A stretch of 64,000 nt of DNA from JAFLBI01 sp964616465 (lineage in GTDB: Bacteria; Bacteroidota; Bacteroidia; Chitinophagales; Chitinophagaceae): positions 62,001-126,000 of the forward strand of contig CAZTTO010000001.1 of the NCBI GenBank assembly GCA_964616465.1, read 5' to 3'. A program made the position numbers and the translations under genes. This document shows positions 16,406 to 25,437 of this stretch, in pieces. Each line of letters opens with the position of its first letter. Within the stretch, counting starts at the first letter, position 1. The notes below the pieces were generated by a model, which was not told where the DNA came from, did no database searches, and was given only the letters and a program-made list of their open reading frames with translations.

Positions 16406-16408
16406 TGT

Positions 16409-17458
16409 TTACCAAAGTGCGCGTGGACACCAATCGCCATATCTGTTATTAAGTAAAAATCCAATCACAATTTCATGTGTTCCTCTGGTAACAGTACCTA
16501 ATCGCCCAGTACTTAGATCATAGGAATAGCCAATATTCAAGTTATTACTAATATTCATTCCAGCCATAGCTGCAAATCCAGTTCTTAACTTAGCAGAACC
16601 TCCTACCCAAAAAATATCTTGATACTGCCATTTAAGGTTCAAATCTACATCTACAGGAATTCCAGAAATGTATCTTAGTTGTATGGATGGCAAGAATACA
16701 AAATCTTCCCCTATCATCATTCTATAACCAGCACTTAAAAAAATATGAGGTACTAATCTTCCTCCTTGCAAACCAACTGTATTATCACTAAAAGTAAGGT
16801 TCTGCGCAACAATTTGTTGAGCAGCTAATCCAACAAAATAGTTTTTACTATATAGCCACAAGCCAGCAGAAATATCAGGACGAAAACGATTTAAAATTCC
16901 TGCTCCACTTACTGCAGGATCCACATCTATATCGCCAAAGTCTAGTTTTGCTGCATCCAATCTCATCTGACTAAATCCAGCTGAAATTCCAGCCGATAAA
17001 TTGGTTTGTGGCCCTAAGCCAATATGATAGGCATAGGTAGCAGTTAATGCTGTACGAACCAATGGACCTGTCCTGTCGTTGATGAATGTAAATCCAATTC
17101 CATGATGCGGTTCAGCAGCTTCATAATTCTGCCAATAAGCTGATCCACGAGGGTTTTGTCCCATAGGCCTGCTACTTGTTGCGGTTTCAACATCATAGTC
17201 GCCTCTTTTAAGTGGCTTATGAAATGTAAAATAGGTCGTAGCGGGTGCATCATTAATACCAACCCATTGTTGACGATGACTAAGTTTGATATCAGTATAA
17301 TTTTCTATTCCAGCTACTGCTGGATTGATAATAAAATTATTAAGTATATATTGGGTGTAATAAGGCCTTTGCTGAGAAAGAACAGCTACAGAAATAACCA
17401 AGCAGAATAACAGAAACAAATAAGTTTTCTTCATCAACAAATTCCTCAACTTTTCCAT
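16409..17458 (-). CDS. PorP/SprF-family type IX secretion outer-membrane protein
   Basis: The 349-residue precursor has a signal peptide ending VAVLS before Gln. The family opening follows (QRPYYTQYILNNFIINPAVAGIENYTDIKLSHRQQW), then GIGFTFINDRTGP and ISAGFSQM, and many amphipathic beta strands. PorP/SprF proteins help secrete or anchor a specific T9SS cargo, usually encoded next door. The ATG at 17458 overlaps the upstream stop codon (TGATG), suggesting translational coupling to the PKD protein gene; a second ATG at 17434 would also give a good signal peptide. Confidence 0.9.
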   Translation of the reverse strand: MEKLRNLLMKKTYLFLLFCLVISVAVLSQQRPYYTQYILNNFIINPAVAGIENYTDIKLSHRQQWVGINDAPATTYFTFHKPLKRGDYDVETATSSRPMGQNPRGSAYWQNYEAAEPHHGIGFTFINDRTGPLVRTALTATYAYHIGLGPQTNLSAGISAGFSQMRLDAAKLDFGDIDVDPAVSGAGILNRFRPDISAGLWLYSKNYFVGLAAQQIVAQNLTFSDNTVGLQGGRLVPHIFLSAGYRMMIGEDFVFLPSIQLRYISGIPVDVDLNLKWQYQDIFWVGGSAKLRTGFAAMAGMNISNNLNIGYSYDLSTGRLGTVTRGTHEIVIGFLLNNRYGDWCPRALW

Positions 17459-20400
17459 CAACGTAATATAGTTACAGATCCAGTAATGATTTTACGACCA
17501 TTCTTGGGATCAATGACATAATAATAGGTACCAACAGGAATTGCTTTACCGTTTGAAGTGCCATCCCATGGACGTGGATAGCCAACGCTACTATAAACTG
17601 TTTGACCATAACGATTAAACACATCAACAGTTGCACCAGGATAGCTTTCCAAATATTTGATCAGCCACACATCATGAATACCATCTCCATTTGGAGAAAA
17701 TGCATTAGGCACTTCAGGCGCTTTTAATAGCTTCACAAAAACATCATCAGAAACAGTACAGCCCCCTATTCCTGTTAAGAAAAGTTCATAAGTAATATCA
17801 TCTAATGGTTTAGTGATTGGTCTTCTAGCAGTATCAGAACTTAAATAAGTTGCCGGCACCCATTTATAGGATAGGTCTGTTCCAAAAACATAAGCTGGTA
17901 TGATTGGTTTTTCACCACCTTCTAATACCACCATATCTGGGCCTAAGTCTAGTTTTGGATAAGGATGTACTGTTACAATTTGACTTGCTGTATCACTAAT
18001 ACAACCTTTACCATCTATAAAGTGATAACGAACAGTAAAAGTTCCAGAATCTCTAAACCTATAAAGCGGATTATTTAACATTGAATTACCTCCGTCTCCA
18101 AAATTCCAGAACCAATTTCTCGCTGGTAAAAAGCTACTTTGTCCTTGATCTGTAAAACTTAGATCCTCTGTATCTATACAAACCTCGCTTTTATTGATCG
18201 CAAATATTGCTTTTGGCTGAGGATATATAGTATTGAAAATCTGAGTTAAAGAATCAATACAACCATCTTTAGAGGTTACTTTCAATTTAACATTAACTGG
18301 ACCTACAGCAGTATACCTATGTGTTGGATTTGGAAGAGTGGATACTGCATTTGGATTGTTAGGGTCTCCGAAATTCCATCTGTATTGAAAGAGCGCATCA
18401 GAATTGTCTGGAATTGTTGAAGTGCTGGAAAAAGAAGCTCTTCCATCTGGCAAGCAAACATCTCCAGGCAAATTAAAGTTTACCCTTGGCAATAAATCAA
18501 TGCGAATATTTTGAACCACAGGAGGACTTACACACCCGCTATCTGATGTTACGCGCAAACTCACCGGATATGTACCCGAAGTAGCGAAGGTTTTCAAAAA
18601 TGTGGCTGCACTGTTTCTTGATTGGGTGGTTGCATCACCAAAATTCCAGTTCCATTGTACAAGATTGCTAAAGTTAGCAACACTACTATCTGAAAATGAC
18701 AACGCATTTTGTTCGCAGCGAATAGTTTCTAATACAGCAAATTTTGCTGTAGGTGATGGCCAAACAGTTATAGGCTGAGTAACTGAATCTACACAAAAAG
18801 AATTTGCTATGTACTTGTATTGAATAATATGGGTGCCTACCCCTGCTGTAACAGGATTAATAATTCCAGCCGCATTTACACCATTTCCTGAGAAAACAAA
18901 GCTACCTGGAACTGAGCCTATCTCCCTTGCTTGAGTGATGGCTCTAGGGGTAGCGTCAAAACAAATACCTGGATTGACCTCGTAAACTAACTGTGGTGCC
19001 TTTTTAATAGTAACTACTTGTTCTATACTATCCTGACAAACTGCTGCATTTCCCGAATACGCAACTAATCGAACGGTATAATTTTGAGTGAGTATTGACT
19101 GAGGTGGATAACGATGATTGTATAATTTATTATCAGATGGCGAAAGATCTGATAACCTTTGCGCAATGTTGTTTATTCTGTCCCAAACGATATCTACTCT
19201 AGTCACACCACCAAAATCGACTTCAGATGTATTTCGGATGACCATATCTGCATTGGTACATAGGGTATCTTTTGCAAGCACCACAAAGCTAGCTTTAGGC
19301 CTTGATCCATTTACAACAAAATCACCTTCATCCTTAGCCACACAACCAAATTTACTAGTCAGTTCCAAAGAGGTTCTATAAATCCCAACATTTGTATACC
19401 TAACCCTTGGTGCACGGTCTGTAGAAGTTAAAATGTTTGGAGCAGGACTTAGATTGTTTAAGTTGAAATTCCATCGATACTTAAACTCAGACTCTGTGCC
19501 ATCTTCAATTCGACTGGTATCGGTAAATATTGCTTCCGCATCTGCCAAACAAAATCCGGGTAATACCAATCCGACCTGAGGCAATGGGCGAACAAATAAG
19601 TTTTTAGTCAAGGTATCGCTCACACATCCTGTAGTGGATTGTAAAACGAGTTGAATAGGAATGGTTCCCGTAGCAGTATACCTGTTTTTTACTGAACTAT
19701 TATTTGTGTTCGTAATTGTTGTTATAGAGTCTAAACGCCATGTCCACCTTTCAATTGTACCCGATGCAATTGAGGATCCATCAATAAAAGTGAATTCATT
19801 ACCCACACATGTGGTATCAGGGATTGTAAAACTTGCAACAGGCTTACTTGAAACAACTATTGATTTTGTAGTATCAGTAAAACAACCAACATCATTAATA
19901 GCTCTCAATTTAATATTGTAAGTACCTGCACTATTAAATTGAGTTTGAGTATTTCTAGACGATGCAGACTGACCATTGCCAAAGTCCCAAATCCAACTAT
20001 TTATAGCACGTCCATTTCCATTTGATGAATCTGTTAGAATAACAGCACTATTGATACAACCATTTGTTTCTATACCAAAATTTGAGATCGGCTTTTGTAC
20101 AACTGTTATATTATCGATTATTTCTTGTTCATTAGTTGTTGAGCAACCATCATCTGTTGGAGTATTGGTAGAAGTTAAAATTTTAACTCTTGCATTACCT
20201 GCTTGGGTGAAAACATAGTCAACTGGTATCCTAAATAAATAAAATTTACGATTGTTTTGTATGAAACTATCAGCTGGACTTGGAGCATTATCGATGTAAT
20301 TAGTTGAAGGGTTAATTCCTGCAATACCAGTCCAATCAATTTCTAGCTTTTTTGGAATATAAGAAAGTGTCAAATTTAATTTAAAAATGTTGTTCACACA

Positions 20401-21861
20401 GGTTATGGTATTTGTAGCAGAGCCTGTTGTAAATGGATTCAAAACACTAATGGGTCTTTCTAGATTCAAGACATTCGTCCCAGCATTGTATCCATAAGAT
20501 TCTACTTGTCCCATACCATATGCAAACGCAACAAACCCATCGTCCGCCCTAATATTATGTATTGGATTTGTAGAAGTTGAATTAGTAATATTTTCTTGGA
20601 TATATGAATAATCAGTACCAATAATTTGATTCCAATTTCCTTGAGGAACTGCACCATTAATTCTTAGCGAACTAATAGATGCCGTTTTCATAATTACATT
20701 AATATAGTGTACAATTATATTAGTGTTAGGGGGCGTTAAATCTCTTCTTGCTGCAACAACTGTAACGTTATTAATTGTCTGTTCTATTGGATTTAAAATA
20801 ATAATCTCAGGATCGGCAGGAAAAGGACAAGCAGGCTGATTTCCGTTGCCACAATTTGCGGGGTTTCTGGGATCACAAGTTTGTGATGTCATATATTGAG
20901 CTACACTCACTGGTGCATTAGATGTAATTACCAAAGGGGCACTCGACGACACTTCATAATATGAATTTGCCCTCAATAGAGTTTTAGGAATTAAGTTTCC
21001 ATCTACCCTAACTTCAGTATCAACATCACGAACCATGATTCTAAATAAATCTGCATTTCTTCCAGCAAATGGAGCTGTAACATAGTTTCTCCCCCAAGCA
21101 ACTGATGGAAATAATTGCTGAAATAAATTATCTCCTCCACTGGCATTTGTACAATTAAAAGAAGCCCAGGTACTTCCAGAAAATACTGCAATAGGTTTAC
21201 AAGGATTATTAGTCGTTGCCAAAGAACGAACCCTACTGCCAGTTAAATCACTGAAGGACTGCACTTGATATACATCTCCCTTATTTAAAGTAATTGTATA
21301 AGGTTGATTTGCTGGTCTACCCGGACTGCCAATTGAGCCTTGTTTAAGTGTTAATTCCACAACAGTTTGGTCCTCTACACCAACAACTGTAATTTGACTC
21401 CTAGCAGTTTGTTGCGCATTATTCACTTGAGTATATGCCATTGCATAATAATCTCTGCCCAATACATTGGTTGGTAATACAAGAGTTGAACCTGATCTTG
21501 CAGCATTTAAAACGTGAGAGTAAACTACTATTGGATTATCGGATACTACTTGAATCCCTTTTCCAGCATTTATCCCATCAGATTGGGCATTATAAATTGA
21601 ATTGGTTGCAGGTGTAATTTGAACGGTAGTAGCCTGATTTGCAACTACTGTAAATGGAATGACAGGTCCGTTTGTCCCAAGTCTTACTTCACCAGAAGCC
21701 GCTACATCTGAGGAAATGTATAAAGCCATTCTTGAGGTTAGTGCATCTATATGGCCAGGATAAGGAATCCAAAACTCCCTCCCTTTATTTGAAAAGTCTT
21801 GCGCAATTACTGGCTGCAAAAAAAGCAGCAACATACTTAATAGGGGGGCAATACATCTCAT
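17458..21861 (-). CDS. Giant PKD-repeat adhesin-like T9SS cargo with type B sorting domain
   Basis: The 1467-residue precursor starts with a signal peptide (ending FLQPVIA before Gln). Residues about 22-450 form an IgGFc-binding-like N-terminal region (GREFWIPYPGHIDALTSRMALYISS-type, with NPIVVYSHVLN and KPIAVFSGSTW). At least five PKD-type Ig domains follow, several with W-x-F/WNFG cores such as SWIWDFGNGQSA, WNWNFGDATTQS and NWFWNFGDGGNS. The last 85 residues match the gliding-motility-type (type B) T9SS C-terminal domain: NAFSPNGDGIHDVW, VFNRYGQTVY, PVGTYYYVID. It is probably surface-exposed. The ATG at 21861 gives the signal peptide. It forms a unit with the PorP/SprF gene. Confidence 0.9.
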   Translation of the reverse strand: MRCIAPLLSMLLLFLQPVIAQDFSNKGREFWIPYPGHIDALTSRMALYISSDVAASGEVRLGTNGPVIPFTVVANQATTVQITPATNSIYNAQSDGINAGKGIQVVSDNPIVVYSHVLNAARSGSTLVLPTNVLGRDYYAMAYTQVNNAQQTARSQITVVGVEDQTVVELTLKQGSIGSPGRPANQPYTITLNKGDVYQVQSFSDLTGSRVRSLATTNNPCKPIAVFSGSTWASFNCTNASGGDNLFQQLFPSVAWGRNYVTAPFAGRNADLFRIMVRDVDTEVRVDGNLIPKTLLRANSYYEVSSSAPLVITSNAPVSVAQYMTSQTCDPRNPANCGNGNQPACPFPADPEIIILNPIEQTINNVTVVAARRDLTPPNTNIIVHYINVIMKTASISSLRINGAVPQGNWNQIIGTDYSYIQENITNSTSTNPIHNIRADDGFVAFAYGMGQVESYGYNAGTNVLNLERPISVLNPFTTGSATNTITCVNNIFKLNLTLSYIPKKLEIDWTGIAGINPSTNYIDNAPSPADSFIQNNRKFYLFRIPVDYVFTQAGNARVKILTSTNTPTDDGCSTTNEQEIIDNITVVQKPISNFGIETNGCINSAVILTDSSNGNGRAINSWIWDFGNGQSASSRNTQTQFNSAGTYNIKLRAINDVGCFTDTTKSIVVSSKPVASFTIPDTTCVGNEFTFIDGSSIASGTIERWTWRLDSITTITNTNNSSVKNRYTATGTIPIQLVLQSTTGCVSDTLTKNLFVRPLPQVGLVLPGFCLADAEAIFTDTSRIEDGTESEFKYRWNFNLNNLSPAPNILTSTDRAPRVRYTNVGIYRTSLELTSKFGCVAKDEGDFVVNGSRPKASFVVLAKDTLCTNADMVIRNTSEVDFGGVTRVDIVWDRINNIAQRLSDLSPSDNKLYNHRYPPQSILTQNYTVRLVAYSGNAAVCQDSIEQVVTIKKAPQLVYEVNPGICFDATPRAITQAREIGSVPGSFVFSGNGVNAAGIINPVTAGVGTHIIQYKYIANSFCVDSVTQPITVWPSPTAKFAVLETIRCEQNALSFSDSSVANFSNLVQWNWNFGDATTQSRNSAATFLKTFATSGTYPVSLRVTSDSGCVSPPVVQNIRIDLLPRVNFNLPGDVCLPDGRASFSSTSTIPDNSDALFQYRWNFGDPNNPNAVSTLPNPTHRYTAVGPVNVKLKVTSKDGCIDSLTQIFNTIYPQPKAIFAINKSEVCIDTEDLSFTDQGQSSFLPARNWFWNFGDGGNSMLNNPLYRFRDSGTFTVRYHFIDGKGCISDTASQIVTVHPYPKLDLGPDMVVLEGGEKPIIPAYVFGTDLSYKWVPATYLSSDTARRPITKPLDDITYELFLTGIGGCTVSDDVFVKLLKAPEVPNAFSPNGDGIHDVWLIKYLESYPGATVDVFNRYGQTVYSSVGYPRPWDGTSNGKAIPVGTYYYVIDPKNGRKIITGSVTILR

Positions 21862-21904
21862 GCAGTAGTCCTTACATTCTTCATTGTTAGATTGCAATAT
21901 AAGA

Positions 21905-22558
21905 CTAAGGTTTAATGTAACCTTCATTTGTAGATGAGTGGCTTAAATTATTTATGGCTGATGGCCCCATACAAAATAATAGGTCTAACATACCTCCATT
22001 TTTTTGAAATCCATACCTATCCAAAAAAAGCTGCGGATAAGGCTTGAGTAAGGACTGTTCAGATAAATTCTCAAATTCAATTTTACCCTCTGTCCATCCA
22101 ATCTCCAATGAGCACTTCAATAATTTTGATACTGTTTTCCAACTCTCAAACTGCCACTGCCATAAAAACTCGAAAGTCTGCTCATATAAACTAAGCACAG
22201 CCGGAGCGTAATAATCAAAGAATGGGGCTTTTCTATAACAAGATTCAATTGTTCTTATGTGTTTTCTTCTCCAGTCATCATCAGGAAACGCAACTTTAAT
22301 ATCTTTCAATAACCCACTTTGATCTCGCCCCCCCAACAGGGGAATAGTAAGAGCTATTGCACCTTGCCCCCCTAAAACCATCGTTCTATTTAGGTGTAAG
22401 CGCTTGTTATAAGTTGCAGAAAATGGAACAACCGCCTGATTATCCTGAGCTGCTGAAGCCCACTGCGATAAAGTTCCCCAAAACGATAGGTACATATTTG
22501 GCATACTGCAATTTGCATAAACCTTATTGAGTTTCCATAAGATCCTTGAAATTAACAT
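21905..22558 (-). CDS. WbqC-like family protein
   Basis: About 217 residues from the ATG at 22558. The pattern YLSFWGTLSQWASAAQD, then YNKRLHLNRTMVLGGQGAIALTIPL, then RTIESCYRKAPFFDYYAPAV resembles WbqC family proteins (NRC.I and LTIPV segments followed by the Y-x-N/KAP-y/f motif). WbqC proteins occur in polysaccharide loci and are poorly characterised. Starts at 22627, 22603 and 22558 are all possible; the first two overlap the start of the divergent lipoprotein gene, so 22558 is preferred. Codons near 22325 contain a run of seven C on the plus strand. It lies upstream of the PKD protein and may share its mRNA. Confidence 0.65.
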   Translation of the reverse strand: MLISRILWKLNKVYANCSMPNMYLSFWGTLSQWASAAQDNQAVVPFSATYNKRLHLNRTMVLGGQGAIALTIPLLGGRDQSGLLKDIKVAFPDDDWRRKHIRTIESCYRKAPFFDYYAPAVLSLYEQTFEFLWQWQFESWKTVSKLLKCSLEIGWTEGKIEFENLSEQSLLKPYPQLFLDRYGFQKNGGMLDLLFCMGPSAINNLSHSSTNEGYIKP

Positions 22559-22601
22559 CAACAAATACCTAAATAATGAATGCAATGAGTAACTTACCGC
22601 C

Positions 22602-23048
22602 ATGAAATATTTCACTTGGATTTTCATAGTAGCAGCAACAATAATTTCTTGTAAATCGCCCCAATCGTTTGAGTATAAAGGCGTGCAAAACCTGAGGCTT
22701 GAAAAAGCGGGCTTTCAACAATCTATCTTGAGTCTTGACATCAACTACTATAATCCCAATAATTTCGGGGTTCAATTAAAGCAAGTTGATTGTGATGTAT
22801 TCATCAACAACCAGTACCTAGGTAAATACAAACTAGATACTAATTTGTACATCCCTAAAAAAGCTCCTTTTTCTTTACCATCCAGAATGCACGTAGATAT
22901 GAAAGGAATTTGGAAGAATACTTTTACAGTTCTTTTCAATGAAGAGGTTCAGATTGATATTAAAGGCACTACCAGAGTTGGTAAAAAAGGCATTTATTTG
23001 AAAGTGCCTGTTGATTACTCCACACGACAAAAACTTTCCCTATTTTGA
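22602..23048 (+). CDS. LEA type 2 / WHy-domain lipoprotein
   Basis: The 148-residue precursor has a lipoprotein signal (MKYFTWIFIVAATIISC, Cys17). Its soluble domain fits the LEA14/WHy fold: LSLDINYYNPNNFGVQLKQVDCDVFINNQYLGKYKL, then PFSLPSRMHVDM, then IDIKGTTRVGKKGIYLKVPV. The NPNNFG segment is the typical NPN motif of the family. Function in bacteria is unknown; the fold is associated with stress and envelope proteins. It is divergent from the WbqC-like gene and convergent, 1 bp apart, with the HMA-like gene. Confidence 0.8.
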   Translation: MKYFTWIFIVAATIISCKSPQSFEYKGVQNLRLEKAGFQQSILSLDINYYNPNNFGVQLKQVDCDVFINNQYLGKYKLDTNLYIPKKAPFSLPSRMHVDMKGIWKNTFTVLFNEEVQIDIKGTTRVGKKGIYLKVPVDYSTRQKLSLF

Positions 23049-23049
23049 A

Positions 23050-23460
23050 TTACATAGGGGGCAAATGACAAGGCTTTCTAGGTTGCGGACCTCCGCCATC
23101 TTCAGCACGTTTACAAATTGGAGGCAATTTTTTATAAGCAAATTCTTCAGCCTTCTCTTCATCAGCATCAAAACCAGCATTATTGATAGCTGTTCTGATC
23201 ATATCGGGAGTGGCTCTATCTGGAAAATAGAGCACCCTTAGTTCCCCTTGAAGTAGATTGAACTTCATTTGGGTAATTCCTCCTTCCATTTCAGTTTTAC
23301 TTGCCATGAGCAAATATTTCTCTAATCGCTCTTTACATTCCCAGCATTTTAAATTAGCCGATTTTATAGTCAGCCACTCAGCCTTCTTAGACATAACCTG
23401 TCCTTGCACAGCAGACCAACTTAAGAAGCCAATTAAAAAAAAGAATACAGCTTGTTTCAT
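23050..23460 (-). CDS. Secreted heavy-metal-associated (HMA)-like protein
   Basis: The 136-residue precursor starts at the ATG at 23460 with a signal peptide (MKQAVFFFLIGFLSWSAVQG, then Gln). The mature domain resembles an HMA ferredoxin-like fold: LTIKSANLKCWECKERLEKYL, with CWEC in the position of the metal-binding CxxC, then a QMKFNLLQGELRVLYFP strand and TPDMIRTAINNAGFDAD. The C-terminal tail is Pro-, Cys- and His-containing (KLPPICKRAEDGG; KPCHLPPM) and may add metal ligands. It probably binds copper or another soft metal in the periplasm. It lies 22 bp after pyrE on the same strand. Confidence 0.72.
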   Translation of the reverse strand: MKQAVFFFLIGFLSWSAVQGQVMSKKAEWLTIKSANLKCWECKERLEKYLLMASKTEMEGGITQMKFNLLQGELRVLYFPDRATPDMIRTAINNAGFDADEEKAEEFAYKKLPPICKRAEDGGGPQPRKPCHLPPM

Positions 23461-23482
23461 ATGAAAGCTTTTAATGAAATTA

Positions 23483-24115
23483 TCAAACACCTTGCCAAGC
23501 TGCTGGATCTTTTCTCCATTCTAGTAATAAGTCTTCTGTACTTGCTCCGACAGTTCCTTTTTCAACAGCTAAGGCAACCAAATGAGTATAATCTGTTAAA
23601 ACTTCAAGTGGTACTTGTGCCGTTTGAAATGCTTCTTCTGCAACTGCAAATCCATATGAAAAAATTGCAGCCATACCAACCACCTCTACCCCGGCTTGCC
23701 TCAACACATCCACAACTTGTAAACTACTTTTTCCAGTTGAAATTAGATCTTCAACAACTATAACTTTTTGTCCAGATAATACCGCCCCTTCTATCTGATT
23801 TCCCATTCCATGCTCTTTGGGTTTTGGACGTACATATAAAAAAGGTAGCTTTAATTGATCCGCAGCCATGGCACCCCATGCAATTCCAGCAGTAGCAACA
23901 CCAGCAAGAGCATCCGCTTCAGGGAATTTCTCAAAAATCACATTACACAATTCACTTTTAATAAAATCTCGGATATAAGGAAAAGATAAAACTCTCCTAT
24001 TATCACAATAAATTGGACTCTTCCAACCACTGGCCCAAGTAAATGGTTCTTCAGGTCTTAATTGAACAGCTCCTGCTTGTAATAACTTTTCTGCGACCGC
24101 TTTTTCATTTGTCAT
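23483..24115 (-). CDS. pyrE: Orotate phosphoribosyltransferase
   Basis: The 210-residue protein has the type I phosphoribosyltransferase layout. The substrate region SGWKSPIYCDNRRVLSFP is at about 29-46, LAGVATAGIAWGA at 70-82, the flexible loop RPKPKEHGMGNQIEG follows, and the PRPP motif VIVVEDLISTGKSSL comes next. It makes OMP from orotate and PRPP in UMP synthesis. The flexible loop KPKEHG carries the catalytic lysines expected. It is divergent from the NUDIX gene (48 bp apart) and is followed by the HMA-like gene. A -7-like box (TAACTTCG, 24120-24127) ends 4 bp before its ATG. Confidence 0.95.
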   Translation of the reverse strand: MTNEKAVAEKLLQAGAVQLRPEEPFTWASGWKSPIYCDNRRVLSFPYIRDFIKSELCNVIFEKFPEADALAGVATAGIAWGAMAADQLKLPFLYVRPKPKEHGMGNQIEGAVLSGQKVIVVEDLISTGKSSLQVVDVLRQAGVEVVGMAAIFSYGFAVAEEAFQTAQVPLEVLTDYTHLVALAVEKGTVGASTEDLLLEWRKDPAAWQGV

Positions 24116-24163
24116 ACAACGAAGTTACTATGAGGGCTGGAAAAGAAATTGTAATTTTACACT

Positions 24164-24583
24164 ATGTTGAAAAAAACAACTTTAATTGCTGCTGGCGGAC
24201 TGGTATTGAACTCAAACAAAGAACTTCTGCTAATTTTTAGAAGAGGTAAATGGGATTTGCCGAAAGGTAAAACGGAAGAGACCGAAACTATTGAAGATTG
24301 CGCCATTAGAGAAGTAAAAGAAGAAACTGGTTTACAGCAAGTTGAAATTAAACAGTTTATTGGAACAACCACACATGATTATTTTGACACTTGGTTAAAA
24401 CAAGATGTTACAAAAATTTCACACTGGTATTTAATGGAAACACATTCAACTAGCCAGTTGGTGCCACAAAAAAATGAAGACATCGAAGAAGCTAAATGGG
24501 TAAAGACAAGTGAACTTGGAAAGTATATTGAAGAAACATATCCTAACATCATTCAAATTTTAAAAGAAGCGGAGTTAATTTAA
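24164..24583 (+). CDS. NUDIX hydrolase
   Basis: The 139-residue protein has the NUDIX box GKTEETETIEDCAIREVKEETGLQ-like pattern at about residues 29-51 (G-x5-E-x7-REVKEETG), preceded by AAGGLVLNSNKELLLIFR and KWDLPKGK. It should hydrolyse a nucleoside diphosphate linked to another group; the specific substrate is not evident, though house-cleaning MutT-like or diadenosine-polyphosphate activity would fit. Its stop codon overlaps the next ATG (TAATG), so it is translationally coupled to the DUF6671 gene. Confidence 0.92.
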   Translation: MLKKTTLIAAGGLVLNSNKELLLIFRRGKWDLPKGKTEETETIEDCAIREVKEETGLQQVEIKQFIGTTTHDYFDTWLKQDVTKISHWYLMETHSTSQLVPQKNEDIEEAKWVKTSELGKYIEETYPNIIQILKEAELI

Positions 24584-25437
24584 TGACGGAGAAAAAATTC
24601 CGTTGGCAAGACATGCAATTTTGGATGGCTACAAAACATGAAAAAGCAGCCATCTTATCTCCTTTATTTGAAACTGAGTTCGGACAAACTATTCAAACAG
24701 TTCCACTTGATACTGATTTGTTTGGGACTTTCTCTGGTGAAATTGAGAGACCATCTGACCAAAAAGGAACTGCCTTACAAAAGCTATTAGCTGCAAGAAG
24801 TATTCATCCAACCGGAGTTATAATAGTGAGCGAAGGCGCATTTTTTCCTTACCCAGACATTCCACTATTGAATATTAATGTTGAAATATTGCTGTTGCAT
24901 GAACCAATCAATGACGTGTATATATGGTCTGAACATACAAGTCTTCAAACAAATGCAGCTCGACTAACTACTTCAAATTGGCGTGAAGCAAAAGAATTTG
25001 CTGAAAAGCTAGGATATCCTGAAACAGGTATCATTTTAATGAGTCAAGAGATAAAAGTTCATGACCGGATTATTGTTAAAAACCTACACTCATTTAAAAA
25101 ATTAGAAGAAGAGTTTATCCTATTGAGTAAAAATGAAACTGTACCAGTTATTCTTGAAACTGACCTACGTGCAATGCGCAATCCAATTAGACGACAAAAT
25201 ATTTTTGAGGCAGGGAAAAAACTTATTGAACACATGCAGAGCTATTGTCCAAGTTGCTCCATGCCAGGATATAGCATTCAATCATCAGAATCCGGATTAC
25301 CTTGTGCATGGTGTAATACACCAACTAGAAACACAGCCTTTTATATTTGGAAGTGTATCAATTGCAATTTTGAAGAAAAAAAACCTGTCGAGAAACCCTT
25401 TGCTGACCCAGGAACATGCGATCAATGCAATCCTTAA
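24583..25437 (+). CDS. DUF6671-like protein with C-terminal zinc ribbons
   Basis: The 284-residue protein fits the DUF6671 pattern: WMATKHEKAAILSPLFE (14-30), VPLDTDLFGTFSGEIERP, VIIVSEGAFFPYPDIPLLNINVEI and later VILETDLRAMRNPIRRQNI. The C-terminus holds four CxxC pairs (CPSC, CAWC, CINC, CDQC) that can make two zinc ribbons. No catalytic activity is known to me. It overlaps the NUDIX stop codon by one base and must be co-expressed with it, which hints at a nucleotide- or RNA-related role. It is convergent with the NHL protein gene with no gap. Confidence 0.7.
   Translation: MTEKKFRWQDMQFWMATKHEKAAILSPLFETEFGQTIQTVPLDTDLFGTFSGEIERPSDQKGTALQKLLAARSIHPTGVIIVSEGAFFPYPDIPLLNINVEILLLHEPINDVYIWSEHTSLQTNAARLTTSNWREAKEFAEKLGYPETGIILMSQEIKVHDRIIVKNLHSFKKLEEEFILLSKNETVPVILETDLRAMRNPIRRQNIFEAGKKLIEHMQSYCPSCSMPGYSIQSSESGLPCAWCNTPTRNTAFYIWKCINCNFEEKKPVEKPFADPGTCDQCNP

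Noticed and set aside
24157..24372. Small minus-strand frame overlapping the NUDIX gene
   Set aside because: It is antisense to the NUDIX box and has no start context or family match.
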